Shown here: positions 15,995 to 24,858 of the stretch, piece by piece
Layout of the letters: each line of letters begins with the position of its first letter
Position numbering within the stretch: position 1 is the stretch's first letter
The notes under the pieces: generated by a model
The model's input: the letters and a program-made list of their open reading frames with translations, nothing else
Databases searched by the model: none
What the model was told of the DNA's origin: nothing
Made by a program: the position numbers and the translations under genes
DNA from: an uncultured Collinsella sp.
GTDB lineage: Bacteria; Actinomycetota; Coriobacteriia; Coriobacteriales; Coriobacteriaceae
Reading direction: 5' to 3'
Assembly: GCA_900767675.1 (NCBI GenBank)
Contig: CAAFZX010000036.1
Span: 1-64,000 of the forward strand
Length of the DNA: 64,000 nt

Positions 15995-17776
15995 TTAGAC
16001 ACGGCCGAGGTCGTAGGCTTGGGCGGCTGCTTCACCGGCGCAGATGAGGTTGGTTGTGGCCTCTTGCACGCCGAGCGCCTGGTCGAGGGGCATGGGCTTG
16101 CGGCAGATCAGAAGCACCAAGTCGATGCCCTGCCCATACACCGCATCCAGGTTGTCGGCACGACCACCTACGACGGCAACAACCGGCTTGCCATAGCGCT
16201 TGGCACGGCGGGCCACGCCCACCGGCGCCTTGCCGGCGGCAGACTGCTCATCCATGTTGCCCTCGCCCGTTATGACCAGGTCGACATCGCGCACGTGCTC
16301 GTCAAACCCAATCAGATCAAGCACCGTCTCAACGCCCGAACGCAACTCGGCACCAAGCGCCAGCAACGCGGCGCCCAGACCGCCAGCGGCACCGGCGCCG
16401 GGCACGCCGAGCACCGAGCCAAACGTCCGCGCGCCCTCGGGCACGCGCAGTAACCCCTGGGCCCGCGCCTCGGCAATCGCCGTATCGAGTAGGCGACCGT
16501 AACCGACCATCCAGCCGTCGTACCCGCCCAGCGCTTCGACATCGTCTGTCGGCAGGCCCTTTTGCCCGCCAAACACCGCAAGTGCCCCGCGACGTCCCAC
16601 GAGCGGATTCTCGACATCGGAAAGCACCACGACACGAGCGCCATTCAGTGCCCGAAGCGCCGGTGCCAAATCGATACTCGCCGCGTGTTCAAGGCCCGCG
16701 AGCCCCGGCGCGATAGCGCAGCCACGGTCATCGACAAGACGCGCGCCCAGTGCCTGCAGCATGCCGGCGCCACCGTCGTTGGTGGCGCTGCCGCCCAGTC
16801 CTATATATAGAGTCCTCGCCCCCGCGCGAACCGCACGAAGCATCAGCTCGCCCACGCCATAGGTTGTGGCCGCCAACGCCGCCGACTCCGTGCAAGGCGA
16901 GTACGCGATGCCCGCAGCTTCGGCCATCTCAATTACAGCCGACTCGTGCTCGCCGTCCACTAACATTCGGGCAGGCACACGCTCGCCAAAGGGCCCTGCA
17001 ACCTCGCAGGTCACAAGCTCGCCACCGCACGCGGCAACGGCATCGAGCGTTCCCTCACCACCATCTGCCAGTGGCAACGTGGCCACTTGGGCATCGGGCC
17101 ACACACGGCGCACGCCTTCGGCAACCGCCGCCTCCGCCTGCGCGCTCGAAATGCTGCCTTTAAAGGAGTCGATCGCCAGCAGCACACGGCGGGACCGGCG
17201 GCACGCGGCACCAAAGTCGACCGCCGTGCCAACATCCTCACCGGCACACGCGAGCGCCTCAGCATGAGCGGCATGTGCCTCAAGATCGGCCCCACAACTG
17301 CAGCCAGCACCATCGGTGCCACGCAGCCCACTAAAATAGCTGCTCAACACCGCGCGGCACTCATCTGCCAGCACACCGGCGGTCACATTAAACCGATGAT
17401 TCAGGCGCGAGTCAGCATTCAAATCGTATAGGGATCCCAACGCGCCCGCCTTGGCATCAGCCGCGCCATACACGCAGCGCCCCACGCGCGCGTTAACCAT
17501 AAGCCCCGCGCACATGCAGCAGGGCTCGAGCGTCACGTAGACCGTACAATCGGAAAGGCGCCAGCGGCCGAGCGCCTGCGCGGCGGCGCATAGGGCCGCA
17601 AACTCGGCATGCGCCGAAGGGTCTTGGTCGAGCTCGCGGCGATTATGCGCCCGCGCGACGATCTCACCCGCGCGCACCACTACGGCACCGATTGGCACCT
17701 CGCCCACCGCCGCGGCGGCACGCGCCTCCGCCAGTGCCTCGCGCATGAACTTCTCATCGATTCCGGTGCTCGTCAT
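15995..17776 (-). CDS. Fusion: tRNA adenosine deaminase (TadA) + glycerate kinase
   Basis: The 593-residue product contains two enzymes. Residues about 5-160 are TadA, which makes inosine at the tRNA wobble position: the zinc motif SAHAEFAAL with proton-shuttle glutamate, and EPCCMCAG. Residues about 200-593 are a GarK/GlxK-type glycerate kinase: LLAIDSFKGSISSAQAE, LPLADGGEGTLDA, GLGGSATNDGGAG and DLVITGEGNMD, with normal length for that family. A linker rich in Ala, Cys and Gly joins them with no stop or frameshift. The ATG at 17776 is supported by GGGGAGG. No functional link between the halves is known to me; the fusion may be a read-together of neighbours. Confidence 0.92.
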   Translation of the reverse strand: MTSTGIDEKFMREALAEARAAAAVGEVPIGAVVVRAGEIVARAHNRRELDQDPSAHAEFAALCAAAQALGRWRLSDCTVYVTLEPCCMCAGLMVNARVGRCVYGAADAKAGALGSLYDLNADSRLNHRFNVTAGVLADECRAVLSSYFSGLRGTDGAGCSCGADLEAHAAHAEALACAGEDVGTAVDFGAACRRSRRVLLAIDSFKGSISSAQAEAAVAEGVRRVWPDAQVATLPLADGGEGTLDAVAACGGELVTCEVAGPFGERVPARMLVDGEHESAVIEMAEAAGIAYSPCTESAALAATTYGVGELMLRAVRAGARTLYIGLGGSATNDGGAGMLQALGARLVDDRGCAIAPGLAGLEHAASIDLAPALRALNGARVVVLSDVENPLVGRRGALAVFGGQKGLPTDDVEALGGYDGWMVGYGRLLDTAIAEARAQGLLRVPEGARTFGSVLGVPGAGAAGGLGAALLALGAELRSGVETVLDLIGFDEHVRDVDLVITGEGNMDEQSAAGKAPVGVARRAKRYGKPVVAVVGGRADNLDAVYGQGIDLVLLICRKPMPLDQALGVQEATTNLICAGEAAAQAYDLGRV

Positions 17777-17827
17777 CGTTCGCCTCCCCTGTTGCAAATC
17801 CAAAACGATGCTATCATTACGACTCAC

Positions 17828-17917
17828 GGAGAGATGGCAGAGCGGTTGAATGCGGCGGTCTTGAAAACCGTTGAGCGCGAGAGCGTTCCGGGGGTTCGAA
17901 TCCCCCTCTCTCCGCCA
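17828..17917 (+). tRNA. tRNA-Ser (anticodon UGA)
   Basis: The acceptor stem GGAGAGA pairs with TCTCTCC, with discriminator G and an encoded CCA. The anticodon loop reads CTTGAAA, giving anticodon TGA. The T loop is GGTTCGAATCC, and there is a long variable arm as expected for a class II tRNA. Confidence 0.97.
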
Positions 17918-17920
17918 CTC

Positions 17921-18505
17921 TTAGTGACTCACCGGCGTCATGGTCCGCTCGAACAGCGCATCGACCACGTCGGCGATTTCGGATCGGCGCTCTAGTACGT
18001 GGCCCGATTCCCACCACATGGTAAAGAGTCGAATAATACCGCCGGCGACAAACTCAGACGTTGTCTCGAGCGATACGGGCGCGAGCGCGTCCTCGTCAAG
18101 CGCGATCATCACGCGCCCGCGTATGGAGCGCGCGATGCGGTCGCAAATCATGCTGGTCAGCATACCCGACATGCTGCTCGCCAAAATGTTATCCATGAGC
18201 TGCTCATGCGCCAGAATCAGATCCATGGCATCGGCGAACACTTCGTGGCGAAGCGTGCGTACGTCCTCGGCGCCCTCCGCGCCATCCGCATCGGCCCGCT
18301 TTTGCGGCAGGCCCGACATGAGCTCATCGATATAGAAGGCAAAGTAATCGTTTTTGTCGCGGAAGTGCTTGTAGAACGTCGTCCGACGAATCATAGCGCG
18401 GTCGCACAGCATGGCAACCGTCACGTCCTCAAACCGATGCTCTTCGAGCAGCTCAGTAAAGGCCTCGAACAGGGCCCGATAGGTTTTCTTGATGCGAAGG
18501 TCCAT
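17921..18505 (-). CDS. TetR-family regulator
   Basis: The 194-residue product starts MDLRIKKTYRALFEAFTEL and has the helix-turn-helix DVTVAMLCDRAMIRRTTFYKHFRDKNDYF (about residues 25-55). The C-terminal region resembles TetR proteins with a DhaS-type C-terminal domain (ending in SEFVAGGIIRLFTMWWESG). The start at 18505 is set by GGAGG. It is convergent with the tRNA gene, 3 bp beyond it. Its target is not evident; no related palindrome was seen nearby. Confidence 0.85.
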   Translation of the reverse strand: MDLRIKKTYRALFEAFTELLEEHRFEDVTVAMLCDRAMIRRTTFYKHFRDKNDYFAFYIDELMSGLPQKRADADGAEGAEDVRTLRHEVFADAMDLILAHEQLMDNILASSMSGMLTSMICDRIARSIRGRVMIALDEDALAPVSLETTSEFVAGGIIRLFTMWWESGHVLERRSEIADVVDALFERTMTPVSH

Positions 18506-18650
18506 ATATATCGCCCTCCTCAAGGAGAAGACAACGCTCACTAATCTGTCGCATATCTTACACCTGTATCGCCCGCCCCCTGGCGAATGGCCTTACCTTG
18601 GCGGAAACATAACGCTTACCGGAAAGTTCGGTATCGCCAAAGGTTGCGGG

Positions 18651-18656
18651 TATACT
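18651..18656 (+). promoter_or_regulatory. Candidate -10 element for the LemA gene
   Basis: TATACT stands 62 bp before the LemA start, with TGCGGG just upstream; no good -35 box is visible. Confidence 0.4.
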
Positions 18657-18717
18657 AGTAGCGTTACACCAACGGCAGCCGGCGGAAGACGCCGCGGCCA
18701 TTCGAAACGGAGACACC

Positions 18718-19269
18718 ATGATTCCCGTCATCATCGGTATCGTTGTTGTCGTTGTGATTGTCTGCGCCATCGCCGGCATCTACAACAACATGGTCACCAA
18801 GCGCAATCGCATTGATAACGCCTGGCAGAACATCGACACGCAGCTGCAGCGCCGCAACGACCTGATCCCTAACCTGGTCGAAACCGTCAAGGGCTACGCC
18901 AAACACGAGCAGGACACGCTTGCCGCCGTGGTCAACGCGCGCAACGCCGCCGTGAGCGCCACCACGCCCGAAGCCAAGATGGAAGCCGACAACGTGCTGA
19001 CCGGCGCCCTGCGCCAGCTCTTCGCCGTGGCCGAGGCTTACCCCGATCTTAAGGCGAACACCAACTTTACGCAGCTCCAAGCCACGCTCGAAGACACCGA
19101 GAACAAGGTGAGCTACGCACGCCAGAGCTACAACGACTGCGTGCTTAGCTACAACAACGCCATCCAGACCTTCCCGGCCGTCATCTTTGCCGGCATCTTC
19201 CAGTTTAAGGAGCGCCAGGGCTTCGAGGCCGCCGAAGCTGCCCGCCAGGCACCGACCGTCAAGTTCTAA
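18718..19269 (+). CDS. LemA family protein
   Basis: The 183-residue product has one N-terminal membrane helix (residues 4-22) followed by YNNMVTKRNRIDNAWQNIDTQLQRRNDLIPNLVETVKGYAKHE, the LemA signature. The rest is a long alpha-helical bundle with SYNNAIQTFP and FPAVIFAGIFQFKERQGFE, the conserved C-terminal segment. LemA proteins are membrane-anchored with the coiled part outside; biochemical role unknown. The gene is monocistronic and ends at a strong terminator. Confidence 0.93.
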   Translation: MIPVIIGIVVVVVIVCAIAGIYNNMVTKRNRIDNAWQNIDTQLQRRNDLIPNLVETVKGYAKHEQDTLAAVVNARNAAVSATTPEAKMEADNVLTGALRQLFAVAEAYPDLKANTNFTQLQATLEDTENKVSYARQSYNDCVLSYNNAIQTFPAVIFAGIFQFKERQGFEAAEAARQAPTVKF

Positions 19270-19305
19270 CAGATCCGCAGCGTATCCTTAATCGGGTATA
19301 TGCAT

Positions 19306-19344
19306 AAACCGCCTCGTCGAATGCATACTTCGACGAGGCGGTTT
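19306..19344 (+). terminator. Terminator of the LemA gene
   Basis: Arms of 16 bp, AAACCGCCTCGTCGAA and its complement, surround a 7-nt loop, followed by CCTTTG. Confidence 0.85.
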
Positions 19345-19675
19345 CCTTTGTTGCGAAGGTCCCCCTCTAAGCACCGTGCATTTTTAGGAGTATTCAATAT
19401 AACCAAGGGCTTCGGGCGCCACGATAAATGCCAAAGACCGCGAATATCCCTGCAAATCAAACGCTGTCAGCCCATAACCCCGTCCATCATTCGTAGAAAA
19501 CATCGAGAAATCCCGATTTTTCGCCCGAAGTCGGTATGCAGTGGCCTTCGATTGCAGAATACTCGCAAAAATGCACGTCGCCACCACCCCCACATGCGCG
19601 AACCAAAACAAAAGCGCGGTCAATAGGCCGCGCACCATCTTTATTCAGATAAATTATTGCCCGTTGTGGCAACGC
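19345..19675. other. Gene-poor stretch with one doubtful reading frame
   Basis: A minus-strand frame of 84 codons (19384-19638) starts MVRGLLTALLFWFAHVGVV and could be a small membrane peptide, but it has no ribosome binding site. It may be part of a dispersed repeat rather than a gene. Nothing else is supported. Confidence 0.25.
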
Positions 19676-19685
19676 CGAGCCCGCA

Positions 19686-19810
19686 GGGCGGAGAGCAAGT
19701 TCCCTCCCGGCGCATTCCGCAGGACGCAAGAAGCCCTCGCCACACGAAGTGCGCAGCGAGGGCTTCTTGCATGTCCGAGGACGCGCCGGGAGGGAACTTG
19801 CTCTCCGCCC
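19686..19810. repeat. Nested long inverted repeat E, 28-bp perfect arms
   Basis: Outer arms 19686-19713 and 19783-19810 are perfect over 28 bp. Inner arms GCAAGAAGCCCTCGC (19726-19740) and complement (19756-19770) are perfect over 15 bp. It starts 17 bp after the stop of ilvE on the minus strand and probably terminates it. Confidence 0.85.
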
Positions 19811-19826
19811 GGGCAGGTAAGACGAA

Positions 19827-20879
19827 TTACGCGACGGTGTAAACCCAGTTGTGCTTATCCTCAACAGCACCAGACTGGATGCCCGTCAGGGTCTCGCGGA
19901 GCTTCTTCATCACAGGACCGATCTCGGTGTAGCCAGCCGGGAAGGTCACAGTCTCGTCGGCACCGTAGACCTTGTTGTCGATCTCGCCGACCGGGGAGAT
20001 AACGGCAGCGGTGCCGCACAAACCGCACTCAACAAAGGTGCCGGCCTTGACCTCGGCCCACTCGACGGGACGCTGGTCGACGGTCATGCCCAGGTCCTCA
20101 GCGACCTGAACGAGCGAACGACGGGTGATGGAGGGAAGAATAGAGTCGGTGTGCGACTGCGGAACGACGAGCGTGCCGTCCTCCTTCACGAACAGGACGT
20201 TGGCGCCACCGGTCTCCTCGACATAGGTGCGGGACTCGGAGTCGAGATACAGGTTCTCGGCATAGCCCTCGCGGTGAGCCTCCATCGTGGGCTTCAGGGA
20301 CATGGCGTAGTTGAGGCCGGCCTTGATGTTGCCGGTGCCGTGCGGTGCGGCGCGGTCGTACTCGGAAACGCGCAGCTTGACAGGCTTGAGGCCACCCTTA
20401 AAGTACGGACCGACCGGGGTCACGAGAATGCGGAACGTGTACTCAGGAGCGGGAGCCACGCCGATTACGTCACCGGAGCCGATCATAAACGGACGCACAT
20501 ACAGGGTTGCACCGGAGCCGAAAGGCGGAACCCAGGCGGCGTTGGCAGAGACGACCTGCTTGACGGCCTCGACAAACTTGTCCTTGGGGAACGGGGGCAT
20601 CTCGAGGCGCTGCGCGGAGTTATACATACGCTCGGCGTTCATGTCGGGACGGAAGCAGACGATGCTGCCGTCCTCGGCGGTGTAGGCCTTCAGGCCCTCA
20701 AAGACCTCCTGGCAGTAATGGAAGATGCCGCCGCACTCGGAGACGTGCAGGGTGTGGTCAGTGGTCAGGCCGCCCTCGTCCCACTCACCGTCCTTCCAAT
20801 GGGCCTCGTAGCTGTAATCGGTCTTCATGTAGCCAAAGCCGAGGCTACCCCAATCGATATCCTTCTTCTCGACAGTCAT
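19827..20879 (-). CDS. ilvE: Branched-chain amino acid aminotransferase
   Basis: The 350-residue fold-type IV PLP enzyme transfers amino groups between Leu/Ile/Val and 2-oxoglutarate. Motifs: QEVFEGLKAY near the N-terminus, RPFMIGSGDVIGVAPAPEYTF, GTGNIKAGLNYA with the PLP lysine, LDSESRTYVEETGGANVLFV, and PSITRRSL. Length and motifs fit IlvE of the BCAT type II group. The ATG at 20879 is chosen because AGGAG lies just upstream; a longer frame to 21026 lacks support. Monocistronic, with a 290-bp upstream region in which TACAAT near 21030 could be a -10 box. Confidence 0.95.
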   Translation of the reverse strand: MTVEKKDIDWGSLGFGYMKTDYSYEAHWKDGEWDEGGLTTDHTLHVSECGGIFHYCQEVFEGLKAYTAEDGSIVCFRPDMNAERMYNSAQRLEMPPFPKDKFVEAVKQVVSANAAWVPPFGSGATLYVRPFMIGSGDVIGVAPAPEYTFRILVTPVGPYFKGGLKPVKLRVSEYDRAAPHGTGNIKAGLNYAMSLKPTMEAHREGYAENLYLDSESRTYVEETGGANVLFVKEDGTLVVPQSHTDSILPSITRRSLVQVAEDLGMTVDQRPVEWAEVKAGTFVECGLCGTAAVISPVGEIDNKVYGADETVTFPAGYTEIGPVMKKLRETLTGIQSGAVEDKHNWVYTVA

Positions 20880-21111
20880 ATGTCGCTCCTTACATACACG
20901 GTTGCATACTCGCGAACCCGCACGCAAGGACCGAAGCCGGCCGCGTCGCAACGTCGCATACCCGGAAGCGTAGAGCCGGGCAGGACACGCGGGCAGCATC
21001 AAAGCCGATGGCGCGTCGATTCGCATGCAGGTGATTGTACTCCCCGCACGCCTTGGATAAAACGCTTTTCTTTAACTAAGTAAAGTATTTTCATTTGCCT
21101 TCAACACAAAA

Positions 21112-21141
21112 GGCCCGCCATCGAATCCGATGACGGGCCTT
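21112..21141 (-). terminator. Terminator of the DedA gene
   Basis: AAGGCCCGCCATCG pairs with CGATGACGGGCCTT (one mismatch) and is followed on the minus strand by TTGTG. Confidence 0.75.
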
Positions 21142-21169
21142 GGAATTAACGTCCGGAAACAAGCTCGGA

Positions 21170-21817
21170 CTAGGCGTTCTTTTTACCGAGCTTAGCCTTA
21201 ACCAGACCGACCACGGTCGGGATGATCGACACGGCGACAATCCCGATGATCAGCAGCTCAAAGTGCTCCTGCACAAACGGAATGCCACCAAAGAAGTAAC
21301 CCAGCAGCGTAAAGACCGTCGACCAGGTAATGCCACCCAACACGTTAAAGACGACAAAGTTGCGCCAATGCATGCCGCCCATGCCAGCGATAAAAGGCAC
21401 AAAGGTGCGGATGAACGGGAAGAAGCGGCCGAGGAAGATGGCCAGATGGCCCCACTTGTCCAAGAAATCCTCGGACTTTTTGATGCGCTCGGGCGTCATG
21501 GCCTTTACCTTGCCCGAGGCGATGATCTTGCGGCCAAAGAAGTGGCCGATCATAAAGTTGCACTGATCGCCCAGGATGGCTGCGGCCCATGCGGTGGCCA
21601 GAAGCGCCACGATGTTAAAGCCGCCGTTATGGGCAAAGAAGCCCGAGGCAAACAGCAGCGAGTCGCCGGGAAGGAACGGGAAGAACACCACACCCGTCTC
21701 GATAAAGATGATTAGGAACACGCAGCCATAGGCCATAAGCGGGCCGGCGGCGATCCAGCTGGCGATCGCGGTGCGCGGGTCCTTAAGCAGCTCGGCGATA
21801 AAATTGATGAAACCCAT
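21170..21817 (-). CDS. DedA family membrane protein
   Basis: The 215-residue product has several membrane helices and the DedA/VTT motifs: ETGVVFFPFLPGDSLLFASG (about residues 40-60) and FLGRFFPFIRTFVPFIAGMGGMHWRNF (about 130-155), with the essential G-R-F/F-x-P-x-R-T pattern. DedA proteins take part in membrane homeostasis and probably in recycling of undecaprenyl phosphate or phospholipid flipping. The ATG at 21817 fits the family start; the upstream extension would need a TTG. Divergent from cysE. Confidence 0.92.
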   Translation of the reverse strand: MGFINFIAELLKDPRTAIASWIAAGPLMAYGCVFLIIFIETGVVFFPFLPGDSLLFASGFFAHNGGFNIVALLATAWAAAILGDQCNFMIGHFFGRKIIASGKVKAMTPERIKKSEDFLDKWGHLAIFLGRFFPFIRTFVPFIAGMGGMHWRNFVVFNVLGGITWSTVFTLLGYFFGGIPFVQEHFELLIIGIVAVSIIPTVVGLVKAKLGKKNA

Positions 21818-22041
21818 GAAGTAAAACCTCTCAGTTGTGGGCGCGGACACGTCCAAGTTGACCAGTATACGGTTGCGATGCGAGCGCGGGCCAAACCCCT
21901 CAAAAGTCTTACTTCATTACCAGCAAGTTTGCATAACTGACACTTGTCGCCCAAAGCAAAGCAGGATTGCCCTTCCTAATCCCTAGCGAATCGCTATACT
22001 TTATTGAATCGCATTGTCACGGTGCTAAGGGAGGGCGGCCG

Positions 22042-22746
22042 GTGAGCTTTATCAATACCATTCGTGAGGACATCAAGACCGTCCAGACGCAAGACCCCGC
22101 TGCGCAAAACGGTCTGGTCATCTTCCTTTCCTATCCTGGCCTGCACGCCAAGTGGAATCACGTGCCCGAGCACTGGCTGTGGGAACACGGCCATCGATCG
22201 CTTGCCCGTGTGCTCTCGCAGTTAACCCGCCACATCACCGGCGTCGAGATTCATCCCGCCGCGCAGATTGGCAAGCACTTCTTTATCGACCACGCCATGG
22301 GCGTCGTTATTGGCGAGACTGCCATCGTGGGCGATAACTGTGTGCTCTACCAGGGCGTCACGCTCGGCGGCACCGGCAACGAGACCGGCAAGCGCCACCC
22401 CACCCTGGGCAACAATGTCACGGTGGGCACGGGCGCCAAGGTGCTTGGCAACATCCACATCGGCAACAACGTCAAAATCGGCGGCAACTCGGTCGTCGTC
22501 AAGGACGTGCCCGACAACTGCACCGTCGTGGGCGTGCCCGGGCGCATCATCAAGCGCAACGGCTGCCGCGTGTTCGAGGAGAGCTTCGACGCCAAGCAGC
22601 ATCGCGAGTACATGCCCGACGATGCCGCCGAGCAGAGCGCCCTCAACCGTCAGGGCATCACCGAAAACGCCCGTCGCGTCAAGGAACTCGAGCAGGAGGT
22701 GGCCGAGCTCAAAGCCCTCGTCGCCAAGCTCGTGGACGAGCGCTAG
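22042..22746 (+). CDS. cysE: Serine O-acetyltransferase
   Basis: The 234-residue product makes O-acetylserine from serine and acetyl-CoA, the first step of cysteine synthesis. The left-handed beta-helix shows hexapeptide repeats ([26 protein letters not shown], then [17 protein letters not shown]), with the catalytic His in FIDHAMG. It is the short Gram-positive form with a reduced N-terminal domain, and it ends in a coiled-coil-like tail ([16 protein letters not shown]). The GTG at 22042 is chosen because AGGGAGGG sits just upstream; the ATG at 21967 has no such site. No cysK in the window. Confidence 0.93.
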   Translation: MSFINTIREDIKTVQTQDPAAQNGLVIFLSYPGLHAKWNHVPEHWLWEHGHRSLARVLSQLTRHITGVEIHPAAQIGKHFFIDHAMGVVIGETAIVGDNCVLYQGVTLGGTGNETGKRHPTLGNNVTVGTGAKVLGNIHIGNNVKIGGNSVVVKDVPDNCTVVGVPGRIIKRNGCRVFEESFDAKQHREYMPDDAAEQSALNRQGITENARRVKELEQEVAELKALVAKLVDER

Positions 22747-22785
22747 AAGCGGACGGCCACCGACAACATTGACGCCAACACAAAA

Positions 22786-22822
22786 GGCGCGCCAGGGAAT
22801 CCGCCCCCGGCGCGCCTTCTTT
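22786..22822. terminator. Shared terminator between cysE and the ABC exporter
   Basis: AAGGCGCGCC pairs with GGCGCGCCTT, with T-rich flanks on the plus side; it serves two convergent genes. Confidence 0.8.
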
Positions 22823-22856
22823 TCGATGTGACATGCGGGACTGCCCCTTTGTCACC

Positions 22857-24857
22857 TTATGCGAACTGGCTTAGGTAGAGGTCGGCATAAGCGCCCTCGG
22901 CAGCCAGCAGTTCCTCGTGCGTACCCTGCTCGATGATATTGCCGTGATCCATGACCAGGATGAGGTCGGCATCGACGATCGTCGACAGACGATGCGCGAT
23001 CACAAAGCTCGTGCGCCCGCGCATGAGCGCATCCATGGCACGGCCGATGGCGAGCTCGGTGCGCGTGTCCACGCTCGACGTCGCCTCGTCCAGAATGAGG
23101 ATCGCCGGGTTGTTGAGCAGCACGCGCGCAATGGTCAGCAGCTGACGTTGGCCCTGGCTGATGCTCTCGGCATCGTTAGCCACACGCGTGTCGTAGCCCT
23201 GCGGCATAGTACGCACAAAGAAGTCGACCTGAGCGGCACGTGCGGCCGCGACAATCTCCTCGCGCGTCGCCTCGGGACAGCCATAGGCGATGTTCTCGGC
23301 AATGGTGCCATCGAACAGCCAGGCGTCCTGCAACACCATGCCAAACTGCTGGCGCAGCTCGCCGCGGTCCATGCGGCTCGTGTCCACACCGTCGAGGGTA
23401 ATGCGGCCACCGTCGATCTCGTAGAAGCGCATGAGCAGATTGATGAGCGTGGTCTTACCCGCACCCGTGGTTCCCACCACTGCGATCTTCTGACCCGGCT
23501 CGGCGGTAAACGACACGTCGCGCATAAGCGGCTTGTCGGGCGAATATCCAAAGCGCACGTGCTCAAAAGCGACACGGCCCTCCACCTTGCCCGGCAGCTT
23601 GGCGGCGGCCGCCGGCAACGGATCGGCTTCCATCTCGGACTCGTCGAGCAGGTCGAACACGCGCTCGGCGCTCGCCAGCGCGCTCTGCAGCGAGTTAAAG
23701 GTAAACGACAGCTGCGTCATGGGCTCGGACGCCTCGTAGATAAACTGGAAGAACGCCTGGAACACGCCGACGGTCATGTGACCGGCAACCAGCATGCTGC
23801 AGCCCACCAGCGCAATCACGATCTGCGCCAAACGGCCGATAAAGCGTACCGCGGGACCGACGGCGTTAATCATAAAGTCGGCCTTGGTGCTCACGCGCGC
23901 CAGCTCCCTCGAAGCCTCGTGCACCTCGGCAGAGCTCTGGCGCTCGCGGTTAAACGCACGGATCACCAGACGGCCCGAGTAGCCTTCCTCGACCGCGCTC
24001 GTAATCTTGGACACCCACTCCTGGCGCTCGCCCGTCACATCGTGCGTGCGGCGCGAAACGACCTTCGTCACCAGCAACGAAAGTGCCGTAAAGAACAAAA
24101 ATACAAGCGTGAGCGGCACACTAAACACGAACATCACGCTCACGGCGCCCACCACGGTACCGATCGACACCAGAAGCTGCAGCAAGCCGCGCTGCATGCT
24201 CTCGGACATCTTGTCCAAGTCGTTGGTCGCACGGCTGACGACCTCGCCGGGACGATGCGCATCAAAGTAGGCAAGCGGCAGACGGTTGAGCTTTTGCGCG
24301 ATGCGGTTGCGTAGGCGCAGGTTGAGGCGCTCGGCAACGCTCGACATCAAAAAGCTCTGGAGTGCGTAGAACGAGGCGGCGGCGGTCCAGATCATAAAGT
24401 AGATGAAAATGGTCCTGCCGCAGTTCTCCCAGGTAATGCTGAAGGTAGCGTTGTTGGCAAACGCCAGCTTCATGTGCCCCCACAGCTCATCGATCACGCG
24501 GGCGCTGTAAGCCGGCGCCGCGGTGTTAAAGATGACATAGAACACGATGCTCGCGAACACGATATAGAAGCGCCAATGGTCGCCGGCGGCTTCGCTCCAC
24601 AGGCGGCGCACCGTCGCCCAGGTGTCGCGGGGCGTCTCGTCCTCGTCCTCGTCGTCAACGTCGCGCATGCGCTCCGCCTCGGCGCGGGCGCGCTCGTCCT
24701 CGGCGCGCTCGTTTTCCTCGTAGAGTGCCTGGCGGCGAGCCTCGCGCTCCGCCGCCTTGGCGGCTTCGTCCAGGTCGGGCGCGACACCCGTCTCCTCAAC
24801 TGTCTCTGCAACCGCGGCGCCATCGGCGACGCCCTGCTTTTTGAGCTCCTCGGTCAT
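22857..24857 (-). CDS. ABC exporter half-transporter, catalytic partner
   Basis: The 666-residue product has a charged N-terminal extension of about 75 residues (rich in Glu, Ala and Arg), a six-helix membrane domain, and an ATPase domain: Walker A GTTGAGKTT, signature ISQGQRQ, Walker B ILILDEATSSVD with catalytic Glu, and AHRLST. The ATG at 24857 follows the previous stop by 1 bp and has GGGAGG upstream. It is the consensus-site half of a heterodimer with 24859-26595. The pair is preceded by a MarR regulator in the same operon, as in many multidrug exporters. Substrate unknown. Confidence 0.92.
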   Translation of the reverse strand: MTEELKKQGVADGAAVAETVEETGVAPDLDEAAKAAEREARRQALYEENERAEDERARAEAERMRDVDDEDEDETPRDTWATVRRLWSEAAGDHWRFYIVFASIVFYVIFNTAAPAYSARVIDELWGHMKLAFANNATFSITWENCGRTIFIYFMIWTAAASFYALQSFLMSSVAERLNLRLRNRIAQKLNRLPLAYFDAHRPGEVVSRATNDLDKMSESMQRGLLQLLVSIGTVVGAVSVMFVFSVPLTLVFLFFTALSLLVTKVVSRRTHDVTGERQEWVSKITSAVEEGYSGRLVIRAFNRERQSSAEVHEASRELARVSTKADFMINAVGPAVRFIGRLAQIVIALVGCSMLVAGHMTVGVFQAFFQFIYEASEPMTQLSFTFNSLQSALASAERVFDLLDESEMEADPLPAAAAKLPGKVEGRVAFEHVRFGYSPDKPLMRDVSFTAEPGQKIAVVGTTGAGKTTLINLLMRFYEIDGGRITLDGVDTSRMDRGELRQQFGMVLQDAWLFDGTIAENIAYGCPEATREEIVAAARAAQVDFFVRTMPQGYDTRVANDAESISQGQRQLLTIARVLLNNPAILILDEATSSVDTRTELAIGRAMDALMRGRTSFVIAHRLSTIVDADLILVMDHGNIIEQGTHEELLAAEGAYADLYLSQFA

Positions 24858-24858
24858 G

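Noticed and set aside
19384..19638. Minus-strand small membrane protein
   Set aside because: No ribosome binding site and no family; it may be part of a dispersed repeat. Not listed as a gene.
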